The position numbers were made by a program, and so were the translations under genes. Shown one piece after another: positions 1-6,155 of a stretch of DNA of 12,105 nucleotides. Below the pieces are notes generated by a model, which made no database searches, was not told the DNA's origin, and saw only the letters and a program-made list of their open reading frames with translations. Origin of the DNA: an uncultured Bacteroidota bacterium (lineage in GTDB: Bacteria; Bacteroidota; Bacteroidia; Chitinophagales; Chitinophagaceae); contig CAIVHI010000077.1 in assembly GCA_903905685.1 (NCBI GenBank), positions 1 to 12,105 of the forward strand, in the 5' to 3' direction. Positions within the stretch are counted from its first letter, which is position 1. Each line of letters opens with the position of its first letter.

Positions 1-174
<174 letters not shown>

Positions 175-255
175 AAATAGAGTGTTGAAACTGACCGATT
201 TCTCAAATTGTTTTTCGGAAATCAATCGTTCAAATAAATGTTTCGCTTTGTTGTC

Positions 256-296
256 CATCCCGGAGCTTTCCGCAGCTTACGCCGCACTCCGGGATG
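256..296 (-). other. rRNA leader stem-loop
   Basis: CATCCCGGAG (256-265) and CTCCGGGATG (287-296) form a perfect 10-bp GC-rich stem with a 21-base loop, about 80 bases upstream of mature 16S. In the pre-rRNA it would be a stable hairpin. It may act in processing or leader folding. It has no U-tract, so an intrinsic terminator is unlikely. The partner trailer sequence that would pair in a classic RNase III stem is outside the window. Confidence 0.65.
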
Positions 297-346
297 CTTA
301 CCCGCATGGTCCGAACTTCATCGAACCATACTGTTGCTTCCCAATC

Positions 347-358
347 TTTCAAAGAACA
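347..358 (-). promoter_or_regulatory. boxA-like antitermination element in the rRNA leader
   Basis: TGTTCTTTGAAA on the minus strand matches the E. coli rRNA boxA (TGCTCTTTAACA) at 9 of 12 positions and lies in the expected place, between the promoters and 16S. By family knowledge it would bind the NusB-NusE antitermination complex. The role here is inferred from sequence and position only. Confidence 0.6.
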
Positions 359-452
359 TCGACCCACATTCGTGCGCCGATTCGAAATACCCGAACCTCG
401 ATGTCCGTCGGCAGGCCACCATCCCTGCTGTATCTTTTCTGCTTCCCCCAAC

Positions 453-485
453 TTCCGTCAACCGCTTTTCCGTTGGCCGCTTTCC
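453..485. repeat. short imperfect tandem repeat in the rRNA leader
   Basis: TTCCGTCAACCGCTTTTC (453-470) is followed by the overlapping near-copy TTCCGTTGGCCGCTTTCC (468-485), alike at about 14 of 18 positions. It lies just downstream of P1, inside the leader. No function is apparent. Confidence 0.4.
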
Positions 486-496
486 GTAAGGGAGTG

Positions 497-527
497 CAAA
501 GGTAAGCGCTTTTTTCGAACCGCCAAA
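497..527 (-). promoter_or_regulatory. rRNA promoter P1 (Bacteroidota consensus)
   Basis: On the minus strand a -33 element TTTG (527-524) is followed after exactly 19 bp by a -7 element TACCTTTG (504-497), a perfect match to the Bacteroidota sigma-ABfr consensus TTTG / TAnnTTTG. A/T-rich sequence lies directly upstream (about 528-560), as in strong rRNA promoters. Transcription would begin near 490-493 and read into 16S. Confidence 0.88.
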
Positions 528-590
528 TTTTATTTTCAAAAAGTTTTTTCGAAGATAAAAAGTGGGGCAGTACCGCCTCTACTTTTGCAC

Positions 591-602
591 TTTCAAAGAA
601 CG
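591..602 (-). promoter_or_regulatory. second boxA-like element, between P2 and P1
   Basis: CGTTCTTTGAAA on the minus strand shares the 12-mer GTTCTTTGAAAG (601-590) exactly with the leader boxA (357-346). It lies downstream of P2 but upstream of P1, so only P2 transcripts would carry it. Confidence 0.45.
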
Positions 603-621
603 TTTCCCGTCAAACGGGTTG

Positions 622-652
622 CAAAAATACAAACTCTTGGCAACCCACCAAA
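622..652 (-). promoter_or_regulatory. rRNA promoter P2, upstream tandem copy
   Basis: A second perfect match lies 125 bp upstream of P1: TTTG at 652-649, a 19-bp spacer, and TATTTTTG at 629-622 on the minus strand. The equal spacer and same orientation suggest tandem rRNA promoters. Its -33 element is only 57 bp from the stop of the SGNH hydrolase gene. Confidence 0.8.
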
Positions 653-708
653 TAAAATTTTGCCTTTTTTCAAAAATAATTGGCCAAAATGCACTCTTAC
701 GTCTAAAA

Positions 709-1323
709 TCACCGATTTTTCACCAAAATATCCTTCGCAATCTCCGAAAGTCGTGCCGCCCAGCCCGCATATTCCAATGCCGACGGATGCAAACCATCAT
801 CGGCGAGGTAACCCGGCGTGCCGGCATGGGCCCGCGTAGACGGCGTAATATCCAAGTATCCACAGCCTTTCGCCATCGCCAATCCTGCTTTTGTCGCATT
901 GAATTCGTCAATCTCCTGCGCAATTTTCGCCCGGTCTTTCCCTTCCGCAAATGGCGTTGCCCCCCAATCGGGTATCGACAATACCACCACATGTTGCGGT
1001 AGCCCGTTCGCGAAGTCGATCGCATCATCCAGCAATTGGGCAAACTCCAACACATATGCGTCCAAATTCCTACCCCGATACTGGTTGTTCACGCCTATCA
1101 GTAAGGTCACCAAATCGAATCGGCCTTTAATGTCGGCATCCTTAATCCCTGCCTGCAGCTCATCGGTAGTCCAACCCGTCTTGGCCACTATTTGGGGGTC
1201 TTCAAGGTCCATCCCCTGCTCTCGCAGCAAGGCTGCCACCTGCATTGGGAAATTGCCCGCCAAGGGCACCTGCTCGCCAATGGTATACGAATCGCCCATG
1301 GCCAAATATCGAAATGCGCTCAT
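709..1323 (-). CDS. SGNH/GDSL-family hydrolase (lysophospholipase L1-like esterase)
   Basis: A 204-residue SGNH/GDSL hydrolase, the size of a single catalytic domain. Block I is GDSYT with nucleophile Ser12; the block II glycine is Gly50 (KTGWTTDEL); block III is GVNNQYRG with Asn79/Asn80; block V is DDGLHPS with Asp176 and His179. The Ser12-Asp176-His179 triad and the oxyanion-hole residues are therefore all present, and the enzyme should be active as an esterase or lipase-like acyl hydrolase. The true substrate (lysophospholipid, short ester, acetylated sugar) cannot be read from sequence. There is no signal peptide or membrane segment, so it is probably cytoplasmic. The ATG at 1323 lies 10 bp after the stop of the upstream dehydrogenase gene, which suggests one operon. 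No clear terminator lies between its stop and the rRNA promoter P2. Confidence 0.9.
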   Translation of the reverse strand: MSAFRYLAMGDSYTIGEQVPLAGNFPMQVAALLREQGMDLEDPQIVAKTGWTTDELQAGIKDADIKGRFDLVTLLIGVNNQYRGRNLDAYVLEFAQLLDDAIDFANGLPQHVVVLSIPDWGATPFAEGKDRAKIAQEIDEFNATKAGLAMAKGCGYLDITPSTRAHAGTPGYLADDGLHPSALEYAGWAARLSEIAKDILVKNR

Positions 1324-1333
1324 ATAGTCTTTT

Positions 1334-2707
1334 CTATCTAATGTATACTGTCTTTACGTTAACAAACTCCAGAATCCCGGCCGCACCGAGCTCCCGCCCA
1401 TAGCCGCTATGCTTCACACCCCCAAAGGGTAGGCGCGCGTCAGAGCGCACCATGGCATTCACAAAACAACTCCCTGCGTCCATCAACTCGAGCGCCAATT
1501 TTTCGGCGCGCTCCACATTTCCCGAAAAAATGCACCCACCCAACCCATAGTCACTGTCGTTTGCAATGCGCATGGCGTCGGCCTCGTCTTTGGCTTCTAT
1601 AATGGCGGCTACAGGGCCAAAAAGTTCTTCGCTATAGGCCGGCATACCGGGCTTTACATGACTCAACACCGTAGGTGGGTAATAGGCTCCCGCGTGGTCG
1701 GGCACTTCGCCGCCGCACAATAGCTTTGCCCCTTGGGCCACGCTCTCCACCACTTGGCGGTGCAGTTCGTCGCGCAGCTCCACCCGGGCCAGCGGCCCAA
1801 GTACACAATCGGTCTTGCTGGGGTCGCCAAATTTCACGGCCTTCATGCGTGCCACTACCTGCTTTTCAAAGTCTTTACGCACGGCCTTCACTACCACAAA
1901 CCGTTTGGCCGATATGCAGCTTTGTCCGGCATTGAGCAGCCTGCTCTTCACGCACACCTCGGCGGCATGTTCCAAATCGGCATCTTCCAGCACCACATAG
2001 GCATCACTGCCTCCCAGTTCAAGCACTGCTTTTTTGAGGTGCCGTCCGGCTTGTGCAGCCACTTCGCGCCCCGCACCCGTACTGCCCGTAAGGGTCACCG
2101 CCGCCACATCGGGATGTGCTATCAGCTCCCCCACCCTTGCAGCCTGCACCAGCAGGCTTTGAAACAATCCCTTGGGAACGCCTGCACCATGTATCACTTT
2201 TTCGATGGCCAGCGAGCAGCCGCAAACGCTTGACGCATGCTTGAGCAACATTACATTGCCGGCCATGACGGCAGGCGCAAGTGCACGAAACACCTGCCAA
2301 AACGGGAAGTTCCAAGGCATGACCGCCAATATCACGCCCAATGGGCGGTAAGCCACATAGCTTTTGGTGGCTTCGGTAGGCACTATGCGGTGGGCCAACA
2401 TAACCGGGCCGTGCTCGGCAAAGTATTCGCAGGTGAGTGCGCACTTCTCCACTTCTTCAAATCCTTGGGCAATGGGTTTGCCCATTTCCTCGGCAGCCAA
2501 TGCGGCCAAATAGGGCTTTTCCTTGCGCAATTCATTGGCAATGGCTTTCAAAAACTGCCCCCTTGCCTCCAACGGCAACGTTTTCCACTCCGTAAATGCT
2601 TGGGTGGCAGCGGCCAAAGCGCGCTCCACTTTTTTAGCGTCGTGGGCAGGATAAGATACGATTTCTTGACCCGTAGATGGATTGTAAGTGGTGAGCAGTG
2701 CGGACAA
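1334..2707 (-). CDS. sad: NAD(P)-dependent succinate-semialdehyde dehydrogenase (Sad/YneI type)
   Basis: An aldehyde dehydrogenase, probably oxidising succinate semialdehyde to succinate (GABA degradation) in the cytoplasm. With the TTG start at 2707 it has 457 residues, the usual length of Sad/YneI. It has the cofactor-site motif MPWNFPFW (130-137), the general base Glu230 in VLELGGSD, the catalytic Cys264 in NAGQSC, EELFGP (360-365) and the C-terminal FGGVKHSGYGREL block. The open frame continues upstream to 3403, but that part is antisense to the phosphohexomutase gene and is not coding. Two starts are realistic: an in-frame ATG at 2773 (479 residues) and TTG at 2707. I prefer TTG because a good promoter (2751-2724) lies between the two, so its transcripts would lack the ATG, and because family members begin right at the YNPSTG segment. 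It is the first gene of a likely operon with the SGNH hydrolase. Substrate specificity among related semialdehydes is inferred. Confidence 0.9.
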   Translation of the reverse strand: MSALLTTYNPSTGQEIVSYPAHDAKKVERALAAATQAFTEWKTLPLEARGQFLKAIANELRKEKPYLAALAAEEMGKPIAQGFEEVEKCALTCEYFAEHGPVMLAHRIVPTEATKSYVAYRPLGVILAVMPWNFPFWQVFRALAPAVMAGNVMLLKHASSVCGCSLAIEKVIHGAGVPKGLFQSLLVQAARVGELIAHPDVAAVTLTGSTGAGREVAAQAGRHLKKAVLELGGSDAYVVLEDADLEHAAEVCVKSRLLNAGQSCISAKRFVVVKAVRKDFEKQVVARMKAVKFGDPSKTDCVLGPLARVELRDELHRQVVESVAQGAKLLCGGEVPDHAGAYYPPTVLSHVKPGMPAYSEELFGPVAAIIEAKDEADAMRIANDSDYGLGGCIFSGNVERAEKLALELMDAGSCFVNAMVRSDARLPFGGVKHSGYGRELGAAGILEFVNVKTVYIR

Positions 2708-2723
2708 TTCGAATGGTTTCCTG

Positions 2724-2751
2724 CAAAAATAAATAACCCGTGGCGAACAAA
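2724..2751 (-). promoter_or_regulatory. promoter of the dehydrogenase-hydrolase operon
   Basis: On the minus strand TTTG (2751-2748) is followed after 16 bp by TATTTTTG (2731-2724), a perfect -7 element. The spacer is slightly shorter than the 19 bp of the rRNA promoters. Transcription would begin near 2717-2719, about 10 bases before the TTG start, which supports that start and implies a very short leader. Confidence 0.6.
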
Positions 2752-2821
2752 ACCTTTTATTAAATTGCGGCATGGTGCAGTAAACTGCTCCTTGAAAAAA
2801 GAACCAAATCTTTCCATTTAT

Positions 2822-4228
2822 ATGCAGACAGAAAAAATAAAATTCGGCACCGACGGATGGAGGGCCATTATTGCACAGGATTTTACCGTTTACAATGTGG
2901 CGCGCGTAGCGGCCGGTCAGGCCGAGTGGCTGAAGCAGCACTTCGAAAACCCATCGGTGGTCATTGGCCACGATTGTAGGTTTGGCGGCGCGCTGTTTGT
3001 AGAGACCGCTACCAAGGTATTGTGTGCCAACGGCATCAAGGTGTTGATGGCGCAAGGCTTTGTGAGCACCCCCATGATATCTATGGGCGTATTGCACTTG
3101 GCTGCCAGCCAAGGCATCGTCATCACGGCGTCCCACAATCCGCCTACTTACAACGGCTACAAACTGAAGGGTGCTCATGGCGGCCCGTCCAGCCCCAAGG
3201 ACATTGCGGCTGTAGAGGCCCTGATACCCGAAGAAGTGACCGTACCCAAGGAGAGCCTGGCCCATTGGGAAGACGAAGGCCTGCTCAGCTATGTGGATTT
3301 GGAAGGGATGTATATCGAATACTTGCGCGGCAAGTTCGATATCGATGCCTTGCTCCGCTCGCCCTTCAAAATGGCCTACGATGCCATGTATGGCGCCGGC
3401 CAAAATGTCATCCGCAAGCTGCTGCCCAATGCCGTGCTGCTACATTGCGACAACAACCCTGGCTTCAACGGCCAAGCACCCGAGCCGCTCGACAAAAACC
3501 TACAAGAACTGGCCCATACGGTGGCCACCACGCCCGAGGTAAAAATTGGGCTGGCTACCGATGGCGATGCCGACCGCATAGGTCTATATGACGAAGACGG
3601 CCATTTCGTGGATGCCCACAATATCATCCTGCTGCTCATCCACTATCTGCACCACTATAAGGGCATGAATGGTAAGGTGGTCATAGCTTTCTCTGTAACC
3701 GACCGCGTCAAGACGCTGTGTGCCAAGTATGGGCTACCCGTGGAAGTGACGGCCATTGGTTTCAAATACATCAGCGAAATAATGGTGCACGATGACGTTT
3801 TGGTGGGTGGAGAAGAGAGCGGAGGCATTGCCGTAAAGGGCCACATTCCCGAACGCGATGGCATTTATGACGGCTTGGCTTTGTTCGAGTTCATGACTAC
3901 TACGGGCAAGACGTTGAAACAGCTTTGCCAGGAAATCTACGACATCGTGGGCACCTTCGTTTACGAACGCAACGACCTCACCATCGACAATACGCTCAAA
4001 AACAACATCATCAACAAGGCCAATGCCGGTGGCTACACCCACTTCGGCAAGTACACCTTCAACCGCACCGAGAATATCGACGGCGTGAAATACCACCTCG
4101 ATAATGGCGGATGGATGATGCTGCGGGCTTCGGGCACAGAACCTTTGCTGCGCGTGTATGCCGAAGGCAACAACCGCGCGGAGACCCTTGACATTTTGGA
4201 AGAAGTGAAGAAAACGATTCTCGCTTAG
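2822..4228 (+). CDS. phosphohexomutase (phosphoglucomutase/phosphomannomutase family)
   Basis: An alpha-D-phosphohexomutase of 468 residues, the usual size, that moves phosphate between C1 and C6 of a hexose phosphate through a phosphoserine. It feeds nucleotide-sugar, polysaccharide and glycogen synthesis in the cytoplasm. All four domain signatures are in order: the N-terminal FGTDGWR (8-14), the phosphoserine loop TASHNPP with Ser104, the metal loop DGDADR (247-252), the sugar-recognition loop GGEESGG (329-335) and the phosphate-binding RASGTEP (435-441). The GEESG form of the sugar loop does not decide between glucose and mannose phosphates. The ATG at 2822 is chosen because homology begins directly after it; the frame is open upstream to 2237, but that part is antisense to the dehydrogenase. 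It is divergent from the dehydrogenase across a 114-bp gap. I found no convincing plus-strand TTTG / TAnnTTTG promoter in that gap. Confidence 0.95.
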   Translation: MQTEKIKFGTDGWRAIIAQDFTVYNVARVAAGQAEWLKQHFENPSVVIGHDCRFGGALFVETATKVLCANGIKVLMAQGFVSTPMISMGVLHLAASQGIVITASHNPPTYNGYKLKGAHGGPSSPKDIAAVEALIPEEVTVPKESLAHWEDEGLLSYVDLEGMYIEYLRGKFDIDALLRSPFKMAYDAMYGAGQNVIRKLLPNAVLLHCDNNPGFNGQAPEPLDKNLQELAHTVATTPEVKIGLATDGDADRIGLYDEDGHFVDAHNIILLLIHYLHHYKGMNGKVVIAFSVTDRVKTLCAKYGLPVEVTAIGFKYISEIMVHDDVLVGGEESGGIAVKGHIPERDGIYDGLALFEFMTTTGKTLKQLCQEIYDIVGTFVYERNDLTIDNTLKNNIINKANAGGYTHFGKYTFNRTENIDGVKYHLDNGGWMMLRASGTEPLLRVYAEGNNRAETLDILEEVKKTILA

Positions 4229-4234
4229 GAGGCA

Positions 4235-4285
4235 AGCAAAGATTTTGGCGGCCGGACAGTTTCAACGCTGTCCGGCCGCTTTGCT
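4235..4285. terminator. bidirectional terminator between convergent genes
   Basis: A perfect 12-bp stem, GCGGCCGGACAG (4248-4259) with CTGTCCGGCCGC (4268-4279), and an 8-base loop. It extends by a second helix AGCAAAG (4235-4241) with CTTTGCT (4279-4285) after an internal bulge. It sits 6 bp after the phosphohexomutase stop and reaches into the stop codon (4286-4284) of the convergent gene, so it can serve both strands. The U-tract is poor on both sides. Confidence 0.8.
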
Positions 4286-6065
4286 ATTGCGCCAGTTTCA
4301 CAAGGCTGAACCCTTGGCGCACACCGCCATCTATTACCTCGCCAATATAAACGCCCTGCGGCAGGTTGCAGGTGGGCAAATCGTTTTGGCCACTGGTGAG
4401 TTGCACCTGCCTTAGGCACCGCCCGGTAACGTCCCATAGCCTGAACTCGGCAGGTGTTGTGCCTTGCTGCGTGTACTTGATGCCTATAAAGCCGCAGAAA
4501 GGATTGGGTGAGATGCATACTGCATTCATCCCGACCAGCACGGCGCCAACTTGCAACGAGGGCACGACTACAAAAGGGAAGAAGGCGGTATCAGACCCGC
4601 ATGAGGTGGTTACCACATAAAACAGGGTGTCTACACCCACTTCGAATGCGAAAACATTGCCGGCCGTTCCAATGGCCGCAATGAACCCATTGGAACTGTA
4701 CCACACTCCGCCCGTTACCGCATCGGAGATTGTGGTGAGGGTGCCTACGGCCACGGTGTCCGTTCCTGTTATCACACCGGCATAATCGGCCGGTCCAACT
4801 GAATCTGTAAGGTATTTGGAGAACGTGCCACAGGCATTCACGACGGTATAGGTAAAAGTGGCCACTCCCAGTCCGACACCCGTCACGATGCCTGATGTTG
4901 CACCTATGGTGGCTACACCGGGTGCCGACGACGACCATGTGCCACCTAAAATGGTGTCTGTCAAGGTGATTGTGTTCCCCGCACACATTACGTTGGGCCC
5001 GGATATGGGGGCGATTCCGGAAGAAGCATCAACGGTGAGCGGCAAGGCCGTATTGCACGCACCTAATGTATAGGTCAGAAAGGTCGCACCGGCAACAACA
5101 CCTCGCACCATGCCGCCGGCACCCACAACAGCCACGCCACTACCCACCGACCATGTGCCGCCGGGAATGCTGGACGTAAACAATGCCGAATCGCCCGCAC
5201 ACAGCGCGCTTACACCAGTCAAGATACCCGCAGTAGTACAAGGGGTATCCAGGAGCACAAGGCCTTGACCGCAATTGAAGCCTTGGGTATGCACGACTCC
5301 CGTCGCAAACGTCGGATTGGTAAAAGATGAACCGCCTCCACCGCCGCCGCCATAAGTACCCGTTCCACCGCCGTAGTAACCACCGCCGCCAGCACCGCTA
5401 CCACTACCGCTGCCGTAAGATGCCGAATAGGTACCGCCCGTCAAATAACTGCCAGACCCGCCAGTATACCCGCTGCATGCACCGGGGCTCCCGCCCGTGG
5501 TTTGCGTGCCGCCAAATCCACCCGTAGTACAGCCCACAGATATGCCGGTACCACCTGTGAGTCCGCCACCTGCACCTCCCAAATCTCCGGTGCCGGAGCC
5601 GCATTCGTCGCCACCCCCGCCTCCCCCACCGCCGGCCACAACCAAAACAGCACCGGTGGCAGCATCTGAGATAATGGTTGCGCCACCACCGCCTGCGCCG
5701 GGGAACGAAGTCGTCCAGCCCGAATCTGTGCCGCCGCCGCCGTATCCTCCGGGGCCGGTCGTTCCGCCACCTACGCCGGGATGTTCACCTACTTGGACTT
5801 TCAACACCTGTCCGGACGTGACCGTCAACAGGGCTTGTACCCTACCACCACAACCACCCACCGATTGAAAACCGGAATAACAGGCCAAGCCGCCGCCTTG
5901 TGCGCCGCGAGCATCTACGGTGAGCGAGGTGATGCCTGCCGGAACCGTAAAATATTGCGCACTATCCACCACGTTGAACGTGGCCAACTGGGCAAACGCC
6001 GACGCGGCGGCAATCGCCAACAAACAGCACAACCCAAGACCCCGCAATGCAAAAAATCGATTCAT
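4284..6065 (-). CDS. secreted glycine-rich protein with Ig-like repeats and T9SS sorting domain
   Basis: An exported protein of 593 residues. Residues 1-25 are a signal peptide with a likely cut at AFA-Q26. Residues 27-272 are a glycine-rich domain: beta-strand segments (FTVPAGITSLTV, LVVAGGGG) alternate with runs of glycine and end in GQGLVLL, like the ALK/LTK-type glycine-rich domain (Pfam Gly_rich). Residues 278-502 hold three Ig-like, Big_2-like repeats of about 75 residues with the GGTWS/GGVW motif. Residues 517-593 are a T9SS type A sorting domain, starting at SPNPF and ending FSLVKLAQ, so the protein should cross the outer membrane by T9SS and be released or anchored to the surface. 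A role in adhesion or surface structure is an inference; no enzymatic motif is visible. It follows the NHL gene by 90 bp with a hairpin between. I see no clear promoter of its own, so readthrough from that gene is possible. Confidence 0.9.
   Translation of the reverse strand: MNRFFALRGLGLCCLLAIAAASAFAQLATFNVVDSAQYFTVPAGITSLTVDARGAQGGGLACYSGFQSVGGCGGRVQALLTVTSGQVLKVQVGEHPGVGGGTTGPGGYGGGGTDSGWTTSFPGAGGGGATIISDAATGAVLVVAGGGGGGGGDECGSGTGDLGGAGGGLTGGTGISVGCTTGGFGGTQTTGGSPGACSGYTGGSGSYLTGGTYSASYGSGSGSGAGGGGYYGGGTGTYGGGGGGGSSFTNPTFATGVVHTQGFNCGQGLVLLDTPCTTAGILTGVSALCAGDSALFTSSIPGGTWSVGSGVAVVGAGGMVRGVVAGATFLTYTLGACNTALPLTVDASSGIAPISGPNVMCAGNTITLTDTILGGTWSSSAPGVATIGATSGIVTGVGLGVATFTYTVVNACGTFSKYLTDSVGPADYAGVITGTDTVAVGTLTTISDAVTGGVWYSSNGFIAAIGTAGNVFAFEVGVDTLFYVVTTSCGSDTAFFPFVVVPSLQVGAVLVGMNAVCISPNPFCGFIGIKYTQQGTTPAEFRLWDVTGRCLRQVQLTSGQNDLPTCNLPQGVYIGEVIDGGVRQGFSLVKLAQ
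4560..5234 (-). repeat. three Ig-like (Big_2-like) repeats in the glycine-rich protein
   Basis: The repeats span residues about 278-348, 351-425 and 428-502. Each runs from a SG/TG strand through GGTW/GGVW to a TYTV/FYVV strand. Repeats 1 and 2 have a cysteine pair (Cys289/Cys337 and Cys361/Cys412). Repeat 3 keeps only the second position (Cys489). Adhesin-like structural repeats are the best reading. Confidence 0.7.
5250..5915 (-). repeat. glycine-rich low-complexity domain
   Basis: Residues about 51-272 of the glycine-rich protein contain many GG, GGG and longer glycine runs, the longest of eight glycines at 145-152, among Thr, Ser and Tyr. On the plus strand the same DNA reads as proline-rich open frames, which are shadows. 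The regular strand segments between the glycine runs suggest a folded ALK/LTK-like domain, not a random linker. Confidence 0.7.
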
Positions 6066-6095
6066 GCCCCTTTGTTTAATTAGCCTATATATTGC

Positions 6096-6120
6096 AGAAG
6101 CCCTCCATGGAAGGGCTTCT
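6096..6120. terminator. hairpin between the NHL and glycine-rich genes
   Basis: AGAAGCCCT (6096-6104) pairs perfectly with AGGGCTTCT (6112-6120) around a 7-base loop. It lies 36 bp after the NHL gene stop in the direction of transcription and lacks a U-tract. It may be a weak terminator or an mRNA 3'-end stabiliser that allows partial readthrough into the glycine-rich gene. Confidence 0.6.
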
Positions 6121-6155
6121 CTATTACTGTTTCAATAGTTTCGTCCAGTGCGCCC

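Larger units (their letters stand above)
175..708 (-). other. rRNA operon leader and promoter region, no protein gene
   Basis: This 534-base stretch lies between the 16S start and the end of the SGNH hydrolase gene. I see no credible protein gene in it; the open frames here have no recognisable composition or motif. It holds, in the direction of rRNA transcription, promoter P2 (652-622), a boxA-like element (602-591), promoter P1 (527-497), a short direct repeat (485-453), a second boxA-like element (358-347) and a leader hairpin (296-256). A/T-rich tracts sit just upstream of both promoters, as expected of UP-type elements at rRNA promoters. Transcription from P1 would give a leader of roughly 315 nt. 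Confidence 0.85.

Noticed and set aside
671..678. A third rRNA promoter (TATTTTTG on the minus strand)
   Set aside because: The -7 element matches, but there is no TTTG at a 16-21 bp spacing; the nearest is only 6 bp away.
182..1002. Plus- and minus-strand open frames in the rRNA leader and across the hydrolase gene
   Set aside because: They have no motif or plausible composition, and they overlap rRNA promoters, the leader or the SGNH hydrolase in another frame.
2237..2821. Upstream extension of the phosphohexomutase open frame (195 extra residues)
   Set aside because: It is antisense to the dehydrogenase coding region and precedes a complete N-terminus (FGTDGWR at residues 8-14).
2708..3403. 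Upstream extension of the dehydrogenase open frame (to 689 residues)
   Set aside because: It runs antisense through the conserved phosphohexomutase gene and shows no family similarity; the dehydrogenase fold begins near 2707.
5497..5868. Proline-rich plus-strand open frame
   Set aside because: It is the reverse complement of glycine codons in the glycine-rich domain, a compositional shadow.
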